NCBI GenBank assembly: GCA_020639235.1
Contig: JACKHC010000001.1
Coordinates: forward strand, 2,170,001 to 2,234,000
Source of the DNA: Phycisphaeraceae bacterium
GTDB lineage: Bacteria; Planctomycetota; Phycisphaerae; Phycisphaerales; UBA1924
Direction of reading: 5' to 3'
DNA length: 64,000 nucleotides
Of this stretch, positions 53,593 to 61,824 are shown piece after piece. The notes under the pieces were generated by a model. The model made no database searches, was not told the DNA's origin, and worked only from the letters and a program-made list of their open reading frames with translations. The position numbers were made by a program, and so were the translations under genes. How positions within the stretch are numbered: position 1 is the first letter of the stretch; every line of letters starts with the position of its first letter.

Positions 53593-54618
53593 ATGGCATT
53601 CTACGAAACGCTTTTGAGTGACGCAGCTGAAGTCATGCGGATGCTTAGTCCCGACATGTTCCACGGTCGAAGTTGGATCATGCGAGGCATCGCGGACGCC
53701 GAGAACCACACGCTGATCCCCAGTGCTTGGCGCCCGAACTGTGTATCCCGCGAAATGGTGGGAGAGTTTGTCGATGGCTGGGCGGATGAAGCGTGGCAGA
53801 TTGTGGATCGCAATCCCTGGCGGAAAGTTTGGTATCGCCTAGGATGCGATCCTGATGCCACAAATAGAGGGGTACTGTGTCGACGGGGTGCAGAGTACAT
53901 AGCTCAGCGTCTCGGAGAGCGCCTAATTCTGCGCAACTTTGTGCTACTCGCAGATGAGGTTGGACTACCCGTTGATGAGTCCGATTTCGATGATTTCGAA
54001 CCGATCGACCTACGCGAGGAGTGGAGCCTTTCGCCACCACCACTCTTCCAGCCAAAGTCCGCTTTGGCACTTGCGCAACACTATGGCATTCCAACACGAC
54101 TACTAGACTGGACTTGGAATCCACTTGTCGCACTGTTTTTTGCGATTCATCTACACAAACAAATCGCACCAGTTGGCACAGACAAATCGCCGAGTTCTCT
54201 ATGCGTTTGGGCACTGAACACGAAGCGGCTGAAGTCATCTCCGCTCGGTCGGCATATCGCTCTATATAGATCGGTGCGGCACAGAAATCCTTATTTGCAC
54301 GCTCAAGAAGGTGTGTTTACATACACCGTTACAGGCGATGACTATTTCCTTCGGACCAGCCGGTGGCCTTGCCTCGAAGAGTTGATTAAGTTTGACTCAG
54401 AAAAGCAGCGGCTCGATGACATCCGCATTCCGAACGACGCAATCATGATCAGATTTGTCTTTGACCAAACGGCAGCCTTGGTGCTACCAGGTTTGCTAAC
54501 TGGACGCCTCATGACAGAAGCACACGCCTACCGAACCTATGACGCAGTTGCACGGACACTCATCGATCGAGGAAATCCTCTGGGCTTATTCCGTGCTGGC
54601 GGGAATATCGTCTACTAG
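53593..54618 (+). CDS. FRG-domain protein, probably acquired
   Basis: A 341-residue protein. FRG domains are named for a conserved Phe/Tyr-Arg-Gly motif and are often found in phage-defence and mobile regions; their activity is unclear. Here SWIMRGIADAENHTLIPSAW gives the RG motif and following PSxxR, and HYGIPTRLLDWTWNPLVALF is the hallmark second motif. ATG 53593 is chosen for GGAG nine bases upstream; the open frame extends to 53011 but there it lies antisense to ppk2. Codon use is more A/T-rich than all neighbours, a sign of recent transfer. No integrase or partner defence gene is seen next to it. Confidence 0.85.
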   Translation: MAFYETLLSDAAEVMRMLSPDMFHGRSWIMRGIADAENHTLIPSAWRPNCVSREMVGEFVDGWADEAWQIVDRNPWRKVWYRLGCDPDATNRGVLCRRGAEYIAQRLGERLILRNFVLLADEVGLPVDESDFDDFEPIDLREEWSLSPPPLFQPKSALALAQHYGIPTRLLDWTWNPLVALFFAIHLHKQIAPVGTDKSPSSLCVWALNTKRLKSSPLGRHIALYRSVRHRNPYLHAQEGVFTYTVTGDDYFLRTSRWPCLEELIKFDSEKQRLDDIRIPNDAIMIRFVFDQTAALVLPGLLTGRLMTEAHAYRTYDAVARTLIDRGNPLGLFRAGGNIVY

Positions 54619-54667
54619 TTGCCAGTGTCGCTCTTGACACACTTCGCATTGCCGCATATTCGTAGTC

Positions 54668-54836
54668 CTGTCAACGGTGCCCCTGTCGAGATGCAGGGGT
54701 GAAAAGGGAAGTGCGGTGAAATGCCGCCGCGGTCGCGCCGCCGTGAAGGCCCAGCGCCGGACCCCAGAGCCACTGTGTGCGAGGTCGCACGCGGGAAGGC
54801 GGGTTCGGAGAGGGGCCGAAGCCGGAAGACCTGCCG
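54668..54836 (+). ncRNA. Cobalamin (B12) riboswitch
   Basis: All conserved blocks of the cobalamin aptamer occur in order: GGTGCCCC and its partner AGGGGT (54676-54700), AAAAGGGAA, the P4-P6 core GTGCGGTGAAATGCCGC then CGCGGTCGCGCCGCCGTGA, AGAGCCACTG, CGGGAAGGCGGG, and the B12 box GAAGCCGGAAGACCTGCC. It begins 50 bases after the FRG gene and ends 169 bases before ATG 55006. The intervening DNA has a 7-bp hairpin (TCCCGCG, 54934-54940, with CGCGGGA, 54955-54961) but no U-tract, so control of translation is more likely than termination. Expected effect: repression by adenosyl- or other cobalamins. Confidence 0.95.
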
Positions 54837-55005
54837 ATTGACGATTGGACCTGGAGCCCGCGCGGACTCGGGCTGCCGGTCGGACGCCCGCGCGCTCCCG
54901 CCGGGTTATGCCGCCCAGCAGCAACTCGGACCGTCCCGCGTGGGGTATCTGTCGCGCGGGAGCCGATCTGCGCGTCACAGATCGAACACGGAAGGTTGCT
55001 GGGAC

Positions 55006-56118
55006 ATGGATTGTTTGCGGACTCGTTACTTGGGATACGCGATTGTCGCGATCTCGATCGGATCGCATGCGTGCGGCACGGCATTCTCGACATACGGAAC
55101 ATCGTTCGAGTCGTTCACCCCCCCACCGTTCGGCCCCGTCGGATCTTTCGGCACGCTTGGCGACAACCTGGCCGACGGACGGATGCTCGCTGTGACCGGC
55201 AATACGGTGTTCGTTGAAACCGCGATCGGGTCGCGCGACTTCCGTGCGGTCGCGTCGTTCGACTCGGGGCATTCCGGCGGAAGCGTGGATCCGGCGTTTG
55301 TGTGCACGAGCCCGGACGGCTCGCGCATCGCGGTGGGCTTGGGGTTCGGTCGGCCGGTCGCCGTGTTTGATACATCAGCACTTGGATCGATCGGCTCGCC
55401 AGCGATGCTGACGAGCGCCAACACGCGGTATTTCGATGTCCCTCACTACGACGCCGCATGGCGGAACGGCAACGAACTGGCGATCAACTACGGGGCGTCG
55501 GGCTTTACGAGCGCGGTGTCGCTGCTCGATGTGGACTCGCCCGTCGCGTCGCCCGTGAACCCGACCATCATCACGAACATCGGCGGTGGATCGTCGAGTG
55601 TGGCGTTCGACTCGATGGGACGGCTTTACACGGCCAACGGGTTCGACACCGTCGGCGGCGGGAGCGATACGGGACACATCCGTGCGTTTGCGGCAAGTGA
55701 TTGGGCGGGTGGTGCTGCAGACTTCGAGTTGGGCGGGGTGTTCATCGGCGATGTGCTCTCGGGCGTGTCTCTCGGCTTCGACAACACGGGCAATCTCCTT
55801 GTTGGCGGGGGTGACTTCGGCGCTGAGTTCGACGGTGGGTACGCCGGCGTCATCAGCGCCGGAGCGATCGGGGACGCGTGGCTCGGGACGCCGATCGACC
55901 GATTTGATTCGAATGACCTGAGGATGCTCGATCCCCTCGGAACCGGGTTTGGATTCTTCGTGACGGCGTACAACGAGGTCACGGGCGAGTTGATCGTCAT
56001 CGACAATGATTTCGGGACGGGCATCAGCACTTGGTATGCGACGGTTCCGGCCCCCCCGCTCGCATCGATCGGCATCATGGCATTCGCGTGTTCTGCGAGC
56101 CGGCGGAGTCGGTCATGA
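55006..56118 (+). CDS. B12-riboswitch-controlled secreted protein with PEP-CTERM-like tail
   Basis: A 370-residue protein from ATG 55006; earlier in-frame codons lie inside the riboswitch and are not coding. A signal peptide (about 1-24, YLGYAIVAISIGSHACG) is followed by a beta-rich domain of repeating blades, for example LADGRMLAVTGNTVFVETAI, AFVCTSPDGSRIAVGL and VAFDSMGRLYTANGFD, so a beta-propeller is likely. The C-terminus (TVPAPPLASIGIMAF then SRRSRS) has the Val-Pro-x-Pro, hydrophobic helix and Arg cluster of PEP-CTERM sorting tails. The propeller plus riboswitch recalls the BtuG surface B12-binding proteins of Bacteroides, though homology is not shown. The stop overlaps the next gene by four bases. 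Confidence 0.8.
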   Translation: MDCLRTRYLGYAIVAISIGSHACGTAFSTYGTSFESFTPPPFGPVGSFGTLGDNLADGRMLAVTGNTVFVETAIGSRDFRAVASFDSGHSGGSVDPAFVCTSPDGSRIAVGLGFGRPVAVFDTSALGSIGSPAMLTSANTRYFDVPHYDAAWRNGNELAINYGASGFTSAVSLLDVDSPVASPVNPTIITNIGGGSSSVAFDSMGRLYTANGFDTVGGGSDTGHIRAFAASDWAGGAADFELGGVFIGDVLSGVSLGFDNTGNLLVGGGDFGAEFDGGYAGVISAGAIGDAWLGTPIDRFDSNDLRMLDPLGTGFGFFVTAYNEVTGELIVIDNDFGTGISTWYATVPAPPLASIGIMAFACSASRRSRS

Positions 56119-57224
56119 ATACTCTTATTGCTTTGTTGATGGCTGCGCACGCGATCGTTGCGATCACGGACCCGTTTGCTGATGCGATCATCACGTACGA
56201 CCCGGCCCCGGGGCAGTTTGTGCAGAGTCCGGTGTTCAATGACCCGATGCGCGCGCTGGGGGCACCGGTTGGAAGCGGCCTGTTCAACCAGGACACGACG
56301 AAGGTGGTGACGCTCGGTGGGTTCGCGGGCTCCATCACACTCCGGTTCGATGAGACGGTCTGGGACGACCCGTGCAACCCGTACGGGCTTGATGCGATCG
56401 TCTTCGGCAACGCGATCTATTCGGGCGGAGACGTGAGCCGGAGGTTCGCGGAAGCGGCCGTCATCGAGATCGCACGCGACGAGAACGGGAACGGCGTTGC
56501 GGACGACACTTGGTTCGTGATTCCCGGCTCGCACTTGTCGGCGACTCCGGCCGACGACATCCGGTCGCAGACCTGGGATGACAACATCGGCAACTCAACA
56601 AATCCGCCCAACAGCCCGTCATGGATTCCTCCCGGGATGTCGGGCATATGGCAGACGATCGGGTATCGCCTGCCGCCGCTGTTCGAGGTGCTGGTCGTCA
56701 TGAACCCGAACGGCATCGGCGCGACGCTTGAGGGGTTCTTCGGGTACGCCGACTGCACGCCCGTGCTGAAACTCGGGGACACGGATGCGGACGACGTCGT
56801 CGAGTCGCCAGCGATGGACCCGGCGGCGTTCTACACGGTCGCGGACAACCCATTCGTCGTTGGCGTCGACGCTGGGTCCTGCGGCGGCGATGCGTTTGAC
56901 ATCCGGTGGGCCGTGGACCCGGCCGACGGCTTGCCCGCGCGGCTGGATGGATTCGATTTCCTGCGTATTTCCACCGCCGTGAACTTCATCGCCGGGCCGC
57001 TGGGGGAACTCAGCACCGAGGTCGGCGGCGCATGCGACACGAGCCCGGATGCTTCCTTCTACGAGGTGGACGCGAAGCCGGGCGTGGACATTGAAGACCT
57101 GTACGCGTGGCATGCGTCGTCGGGAACGGACTTCACAGGTGAGCAGATGATCGATGCGGCGGATTCGGATCTCCTCGAACTGTGTGTCCGCACGGGCGAG
57201 ATCGGGGATGTCACCACGCCATGA
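56115..57224 (+). CDS. Secreted surface protein in the B12-riboswitch operon
   Basis: A 369-residue protein starting at ATG 56115 inside the previous stop (ATGA). A short signal peptide (about 1-16, TLIALLMAAHAIVA) precedes a beta-rich domain with motifs I know, from memory, from cell-surface proteins in Bacteroidetes B12-uptake loci: LGGFAGSITLRFDETVW, YGLDAIVFGNAIYSGGDVS, DENGNGVADDTWFVIPGSHL, and FDIRWAVDPADGLPARLDGF. The DxNGNG loop should bind calcium. No C-terminal sorting motif is seen; the tail ends EIGDVTTP. With the riboswitch and the propeller protein it is the best candidate component of a cobalamin capture complex; direct binding is inference. Confidence 0.78.
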   Translation: MNTLIALLMAAHAIVAITDPFADAIITYDPAPGQFVQSPVFNDPMRALGAPVGSGLFNQDTTKVVTLGGFAGSITLRFDETVWDDPCNPYGLDAIVFGNAIYSGGDVSRRFAEAAVIEIARDENGNGVADDTWFVIPGSHLSATPADDIRSQTWDDNIGNSTNPPNSPSWIPPGMSGIWQTIGYRLPPLFEVLVVMNPNGIGATLEGFFGYADCTPVLKLGDTDADDVVESPAMDPAAFYTVADNPFVVGVDAGSCGGDAFDIRWAVDPADGLPARLDGFDFLRISTAVNFIAGPLGELSTEVGGACDTSPDASFYEVDAKPGVDIEDLYAWHASSGTDFTGEQMIDAADSDLLELCVRTGEIGDVTTP

Positions 57225-58021
57225 GATTGCGCGGATTCACATTGATTGAACTCTTGGTAGTGATCGCGGTGATCGCCCTGCTCATCGGCCTGCTCGTACC
57301 GGCTGTCGGCGGGGCGAGGAGGCGGGCGCACGCCGCGGTATGCGGCTCCAACTGCAGGCAGCTACAACTCGCCAATGAACTCTACGCGAATGATTTCGCG
57401 GGCCGGTATGTCGCGGGAGCGATCGACATCCAATCGGTAACCGTGAGCGAGGGCGTCAACCTGCACCGATGGCACGGGTCGCGCGACGCGACGAACGAGG
57501 CGTTCGACCCGGAGCGAGCGCCGATCACGGCGTATCTGGACACCTCGGCGTCGAGCCGGCGGGTCCGCGCCTGCCCAGCCTTTGCGCCGGCAGAGGGCGT
57601 CGGCTTCGAGCGGTCGGCCGGCGGATATGGGTACAACAACGCGTTTGTGGGAACGGTGCGCGGGCGAGTTTCTGCCAATACATGGCGTGTGCGATCTACT
57701 GCGACCGGATCGAGGAACTCGGATTTCCAGGACGGCGCTGGCACGGCGGCATTCGCGGATTCAGCATTGGCCACCGATCAGCTTATTGAATACTCATTCA
57801 TTGAGCCCCCCCAATGGCCGGAGTTCTTCGGGTATCGCCCGGACCCCAGTATCCAGTTCAGGCACGCGGGGAGGGCGAGCGTGGTGTGGCTCGACGGGCA
57901 TGTCTCGGGGGAGGAGATGTCGCATACTGAGTCCAGCGGCGTGTACCCGCTCGATCCCGGAGCTTTTGGTCTTGGATGGTTTGGTGAGGTGGAAGACAAC
58001 CGGCAGTTCGATTACGAATAG
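57221..58021 (+). CDS. Pseudopilin with H-X9-DG motif in the B12-riboswitch operon
   Basis: A 266-residue pseudopilin starting at ATG 57221 inside the previous stop (ATGA overlap). The prepilin segment is RLRGFTLIELLVVIAVIALL (cleavage after Gly, Glu5 present), and the soluble part ends with HAGRASVVWLDGHVSGEE, the H-X9-DG motif (His, nine residues, Asp-Gly) typical of the very large planctomycete pseudopilin family. It has Cys residues (CGSNC, CPAF) that may form disulfides. Its function in these bacteria is largely unknown; type II secretion or surface fibres are possible. Its inclusion in a B12-controlled operon is unusual and suggests that surface assembly or export belongs to the uptake system. 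Confidence 0.87.
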   Translation: MRLRGFTLIELLVVIAVIALLIGLLVPAVGGARRRAHAAVCGSNCRQLQLANELYANDFAGRYVAGAIDIQSVTVSEGVNLHRWHGSRDATNEAFDPERAPITAYLDTSASSRRVRACPAFAPAEGVGFERSAGGYGYNNAFVGTVRGRVSANTWRVRSTATGSRNSDFQDGAGTAAFADSALATDQLIEYSFIEPPQWPEFFGYRPDPSIQFRHAGRASVVWLDGHVSGEEMSHTESSGVYPLDPGAFGLGWFGEVEDNRQFDYE

Positions 58022-58024
58022 TGT

Positions 58025-58282
58025 ATGAGTGTTGATCGGTGCGTGTGCTTTAATGTGTCGTTCGCGGAGATGCTCGAGCTCCGCGAGCAAGGGCTGACGT
58101 TTGCGGAGATCCGCGATCAAACCGGGTGCTGCTCGGGTTGCGGCATGTGCCAGCCGTATTGCCGCCTGGCGCTGGCGACTGGTGCTGAGTCCATCCCGAT
58201 CCTTCGCGGGCGCGATCTCGCGCGGGCGTGGCAGGCGGACCCGGATGCGGGTCTGGCGTCGCGAGAGAGCGCCCCGACCTGA
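58025..58282 (+). CDS. BFD-like [2Fe-2S] ferredoxin
   Basis: An 85-residue protein with the bacterioferritin-associated-ferredoxin-like (BFD) arrangement: Cys6 and Cys8 (RCVCFNVSF) and then TGCCSGCGMCQPYC (Cys35, 36, 39, 42, 46). One CxC and one CxxC pair suffice for a [2Fe-2S] cluster; the others are extra. Helical FAEIRDQTG sits between. It starts three bases after the pseudopilin stop, so it belongs to the B12-riboswitch operon. In that context it could reduce cobalt or flavin during cobalamin processing, but this is a guess; other BFD-like proteins serve iron release or enzyme electron supply. Confidence 0.85.
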   Translation: MSVDRCVCFNVSFAEMLELREQGLTFAEIRDQTGCCSGCGMCQPYCRLALATGAESIPILRGRDLARAWQADPDAGLASRESAPT

Positions 58283-58295
58283 TACGCTCTTTAGT

Positions 58296-58616
58296 ATGGC
58301 AGACAAGGGCGACATCACTGTGCGCGCGTTCCAGGAACTCATCCGGGCGCGGTACTTCAAGACCGACTCGGCACGCGGCACGCCCGGGACGTTCATGTGG
58401 CTGATCGAGGAGGTCGGCGAGCTCGCCACGGCACTGCAGGACTGTGCGCCGGATAAGTCACCTCCTCCGTCCGCGGATGACCGTGAGAACCTGGCAGAGG
58501 AGTTCGCTGATGTGATCGCTTGGTTGATGACTCTGGCAAACGTGAATGGCATTGATGTTGCAGACGCCCTCAGGAAATACACCGAAGAGGGACGCGTTGA
58601 AGGTGTCAAGGATTGA
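58296..58616 (+). CDS. MazG-like nucleotide pyrophosphohydrolase
   Basis: A 106-residue single-domain protein of the MazG/all-alpha NTP pyrophosphohydrolase type. The magnesium-binding motifs are LIEEVGELATAL (ExxE with EEVGE) and LAEEFADVIAWLMTLAN (EExxD). Such enzymes hydrolyse NTPs or dNTPs to NMPs and pyrophosphate; the substrate here is not known. It follows the BFD-like gene by 13 bases, with TACGCT seven bases before its ATG, so it may have its own leaderless start as well as riding on the upstream operon. It is followed by trpA after 17 bases. Confidence 0.9.
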   Translation: MADKGDITVRAFQELIRARYFKTDSARGTPGTFMWLIEEVGELATALQDCAPDKSPPPSADDRENLAEEFADVIAWLMTLANVNGIDVADALRKYTEEGRVEGVKD

Positions 58617-58633
58617 CCCGAGGAGTTCCACGG

Positions 58634-59431
58634 ATGGGACGGATCGATGACATCTTTTCGAACTTGCGGGCCGAGAACCGCAAGGCGCTGATGCCCTTCC
58701 TGTGCGCGGGGCACCCGACATTGGAAGAAACGCGCGAGGCGATTCTGGCGTGCGAAGCGGCGGGCGCGAGCGTGATCGAGATCGGGATTCCGTTCTCGGA
58801 TCCGATCGCTGACGGGCCGGTGATCGCGGGCGCGATGCATGAGGCGCTGGGGCACGGCGTGACACCCGCGAAAGTATTCGACATGGTGCATTCGGTGCGT
58901 GGCGAGACCGGGGTTGGGCTGGTGGCGATGGTGTCGTATTCGATCGTGTACAGGATGGGCGACGGCGGCGCGCGGGCGTTCATCAAGCAAGCGTGCGAGG
59001 CGGGGTTCGACGGGTTCATCTTCCCGGATGTGCCGGCGGAGGAGAGTGATGAGCTGGTGAGCGTTTGCGACGAGTCTGATGCGTCGCTGTCGATGCTGAT
59101 CGCGCCGACGACCGGCGGTGAGCGGTTCAAAGAGGTTTTGAGCCGGTGCCGGGGGTTTGTGTATCTGATGGCGCGGGTGGGGATCACGGGAACTGCAACA
59201 TCGTTAGAGAGCGACGGCCTCGCGGAGCGGGTGGCGGCGATTCGGGAGCTGAGTGACCTGCCGATCGCGTGCGGGTTTGGAATTTCGAGTGCGGATCAAG
59301 TGCGCGAGGTCGTCAGGCACGCAGACGCTGCGATTGTCGGGTCGGCGCTGGTGGGTCGGATGGGCGAGGCGAAGGACCCCGCTGCGGCGGCGGAGCGATT
59401 CGTGCGGGAGTTGGCGACGGGGCTTGCCTAA
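58634..59431 (+). CDS. trpA: Tryptophan synthase alpha chain
   Basis: TrpA cleaves indole-3-glycerol phosphate to indole, which is passed to TrpB. The 265-residue protein has the catalytic Glu and Asp in VIEIGIPFSDPIADGP, FIFPDVPAEES, and the phosphate-binding end with VGITGTATSL, CGFGISSADQV and VGSALVGRM. ATG 58634 is chosen (AGGAG eight bases upstream); the frame runs seven codons further, to 58613, with no reason to use them. TrpB is not next to it, which departs from the common trpBA order; it instead follows a MazG-like gene. Confidence 0.96.
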   Translation: MGRIDDIFSNLRAENRKALMPFLCAGHPTLEETREAILACEAAGASVIEIGIPFSDPIADGPVIAGAMHEALGHGVTPAKVFDMVHSVRGETGVGLVAMVSYSIVYRMGDGGARAFIKQACEAGFDGFIFPDVPAEESDELVSVCDESDASLSMLIAPTTGGERFKEVLSRCRGFVYLMARVGITGTATSLESDGLAERVAAIRELSDLPIACGFGISSADQVREVVRHADAAIVGSALVGRMGEAKDPAAAAERFVRELATGLA

Positions 59432-59622
59432 GGTCTGACGGCTGCGGGTGGGGTACTTTCGCTGCACTTCCGCCAGATGTGGTATATTCCGTTGCTTGAT
59501 GCCCGGTCCTCGCGGGCGTCGGGACTACTGGCTGCCAACCACTCGTATTCTGAAACTTTGCGGTCTGACTCACAGGAGGCGTCCCTCCGGGCGCGGTCGG
59601 TCTTATTGGGGAAGTGATCACC
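59432..59622 (+). promoter_or_regulatory. Leader of the type III glutamine synthetase gene
   Basis: 191 bases with a possible -10 TATATT (59483-59488) and a roughly 134-base untranslated leader. GCCCGGTCCTCGCGGGC (59500-59516) could form a short hairpin. The leader lacks the conserved blocks of the known glutamine riboswitches, and no sigma-54 promoter (GG-N10-GC) is convincing. GGGGAAG precedes ATG 59623. Confidence 0.4.
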
Positions 59623-61821
59623 ATGACGGATGCATCGATTCGGCGGTCCACACTCGAAGCGGTCGCGTGCTGGCACGAGGGCGAGGAGCAGGACTTCCTG
59701 GCCCGCCCGGGCGGTATCGAGGAGTTTGGCGTTGATGTCTTCAACGAGCGCACGATGCAGGCGCGTCTTCCTAAGCATGTGTACCGCGCCATTCAGCGGA
59801 CGCTCCATCTTGGGGAGCCGCTCGACCCGGCGATGGCGGACACCGTGGCCAACGCGATGAAGGATTGGGCGCTGGAGCATGGGGCAACGCATTACACGCA
59901 CTGGTTTCAGCCGCTGACGGGCTCGACCGCGGAAAAGCACGACTCGTTCCTTGCCCTCGACGGTCACGGCGGGGCGATCTACGAGTTCTCCGGATCGGCG
60001 CTGGTGCAGGGCGAACCGGACGCGTCGAGTTTCCCGTCGGGCGGACTGCGAGCGACCTTTGAGGCACGGGGATACACGGCGTGGGACCCTACCAGCCCGG
60101 TATTCCTGCACCGCTCCGGCGGGGGCGTGACACTCACGATCCCGACGGTATTTGTCTCCTACACCGGCGAAGCATTGGACAAGAAGACCCCGCTGCTGCG
60201 TTCCATGGATGCGGTGAGCGCTCAGGCGCTGCGCATCATGAAGATCTTCGGCACCGATACGGGCGTGTCTCGTGTCTACGCCACCTGCGGGTGTGAGCAG
60301 GAGTATTTCCTGATCGATCGTCGCTACTTTCTGGCTCGCCCCGATCTGCACATGTGCGGCCGGACACTCTGCGGCGCGGGCGCTCCCAAGGAACAACAGT
60401 TGGAGGATCACTACTTCGGTGCGATCCCCGAGCGCGTCCAGGCGTTCATGTCGGCGGTCGAGCGCGAGTTGTACCGCCTCGGTGTCCCGGTCAAGACCCG
60501 ACATAACGAGGTAAGCCCGGCGCAGTTCGAGTTTGCGCCGGTTTTCGAGAACGCGAATCTGGCCGCCGATCATCAGCAGATCGTGATGCAGACGCTCCGA
60601 CGCGTCGCGCCGCGGTTCTCGCTCGAATGCCTGCTGCACGAGAAGCCGTTCGCGAAAGTGAACGGCTCCGGCAAACATCTCAACTGGGCGCTCTCGACGG
60701 ATACCGGCACGAATCTGCTCGATCCACGCGACGAAACGCACTCGAACATGCAGTTCCTGGTGTTCCTCTGCGCTGTGATTCGCGCGGTCGATCTGCACGC
60801 GGATGTGCTCCGCGCGTCCGTGGCGTCGGCGGGGAATGACCATCGGCTGGGTGCCAACGAGGCACCGCCGGCGATCATTTCGATTTTCCTGGGCGATATG
60901 CTCTCGGACATCGTCGATCAGCTCGAGAAGGGGCGCGCGACGTCGACCAAGAAGGGCGGCAAGATCGATCTGGGCGCGATGTCGCTCCCGCAGATTCCCA
61001 AGCACGCCGGCGATCGCAACCGCACCAGCCCGTTCGCGTTCACGGGGAATAAGTTTGAGTTCCGCGCGGTTGGATCCTCCCAATCTGTCGCCTGGCCGGC
61101 GGCGGTACTCAATACCATCGTCGCCGACTCCCTCGACCACATCGCAACCACTCTAGAGAAGACGATCGGCAAGTCTCCGACGGACACGAAAGTGCATGGC
61201 GCGGTGGAAGCCCTGCTCAAAGACATCGTGTCGCTGCACAAACGCGTGATATTCAATGGCGACGGGTACGACCAGTCATGGCAGGATGAGGCGGCCAAAC
61301 GCGGCCTGCCCAACATGAAGAACTCGGTCGATGCGATCGATGTGCTCAAGCAGAAGAAAGTCGCGGACCTGTTCAAGAAGCAGAGTGTTCTCACGAAGGC
61401 CGAACTGGACTCTCGGCACCACATCTATCTCGAGCAGTTTGTGAAGCAGATCACGATCGAGGGCCAGACGCTGCTGTCGATGGCGAGAACGCTTGTGCTG
61501 CCCGCGGCGATGCGTCATCAGTCGGACATCGCCGAGGCGGTGGCGTCTGCGGAGATGCTCGACATCGATTGCACTGAGCAACGTGAGACGCTTGAGGAGT
61601 TCGTTGAACTTGCATCCCGACTGAAGCGGTGTATCGGAGCGCTCGATGCTGCGCTCGGTGCCGGTCACGCTTCTGAGGTGCGCAAGCATGCTGTGTTGTT
61701 GCGCGACAAGGTTCGTCCCGCGATCGAAGCGCTTCGTGAGTCGATCGACGAGGTCGAACGCCGCGTAGCGGATGACCTGTGGCCGATCCCGACCTACCGT
61801 GAGATGCTGTTCATCCGATGA
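59623..61821 (+). CDS. glnN: Glutamine synthetase type III
   Basis: GSIII forms glutamine from glutamate and ammonia with ATP and is about 720-740 residues, far longer than GSI. The 732-residue product has the GSIII marks: a conserved N-terminal region (FGVDVFNERTMQARLPK), HYTHWFQPLTGSTAEKHDSF, the GS catalytic core with KTRHNEVSPAQFEFAPVFEN, EKPFAKVNGSGKHLNWALST and NRTSPFAFTGNKFEFRAVGS, then the long C-terminal helical domain. ATG 59623 is preferred to a GTG at 59614 because of GGGGAAG. The gene stands alone, and no P-II or ammonium transporter gene adjoins it. Confidence 0.97.
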   Translation: MTDASIRRSTLEAVACWHEGEEQDFLARPGGIEEFGVDVFNERTMQARLPKHVYRAIQRTLHLGEPLDPAMADTVANAMKDWALEHGATHYTHWFQPLTGSTAEKHDSFLALDGHGGAIYEFSGSALVQGEPDASSFPSGGLRATFEARGYTAWDPTSPVFLHRSGGGVTLTIPTVFVSYTGEALDKKTPLLRSMDAVSAQALRIMKIFGTDTGVSRVYATCGCEQEYFLIDRRYFLARPDLHMCGRTLCGAGAPKEQQLEDHYFGAIPERVQAFMSAVERELYRLGVPVKTRHNEVSPAQFEFAPVFENANLAADHQQIVMQTLRRVAPRFSLECLLHEKPFAKVNGSGKHLNWALSTDTGTNLLDPRDETHSNMQFLVFLCAVIRAVDLHADVLRASVASAGNDHRLGANEAPPAIISIFLGDMLSDIVDQLEKGRATSTKKGGKIDLGAMSLPQIPKHAGDRNRTSPFAFTGNKFEFRAVGSSQSVAWPAAVLNTIVADSLDHIATTLEKTIGKSPTDTKVHGAVEALLKDIVSLHKRVIFNGDGYDQSWQDEAAKRGLPNMKNSVDAIDVLKQKKVADLFKKQSVLTKAELDSRHHIYLEQFVKQITIEGQTLLSMARTLVLPAAMRHQSDIAEAVASAEMLDIDCTEQRETLEEFVELASRLKRCIGALDAALGAGHASEVRKHAVLLRDKVRPAIEALRESIDEVERRVADDLWPIPTYREMLFIR

Positions 61822-61824
61822 TCG

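Noticed and set aside
54721..55005. N-terminal extension of the secreted protein through the riboswitch
   Set aside because: The in-frame codons lie inside the cobalamin aptamer and expression platform, and the signal peptide starts at 55006.
59432..59622. Glutamine riboswitch before glnN
   Set aside because: The conserved blocks of the glnA or downstream-peptide motifs are not present.
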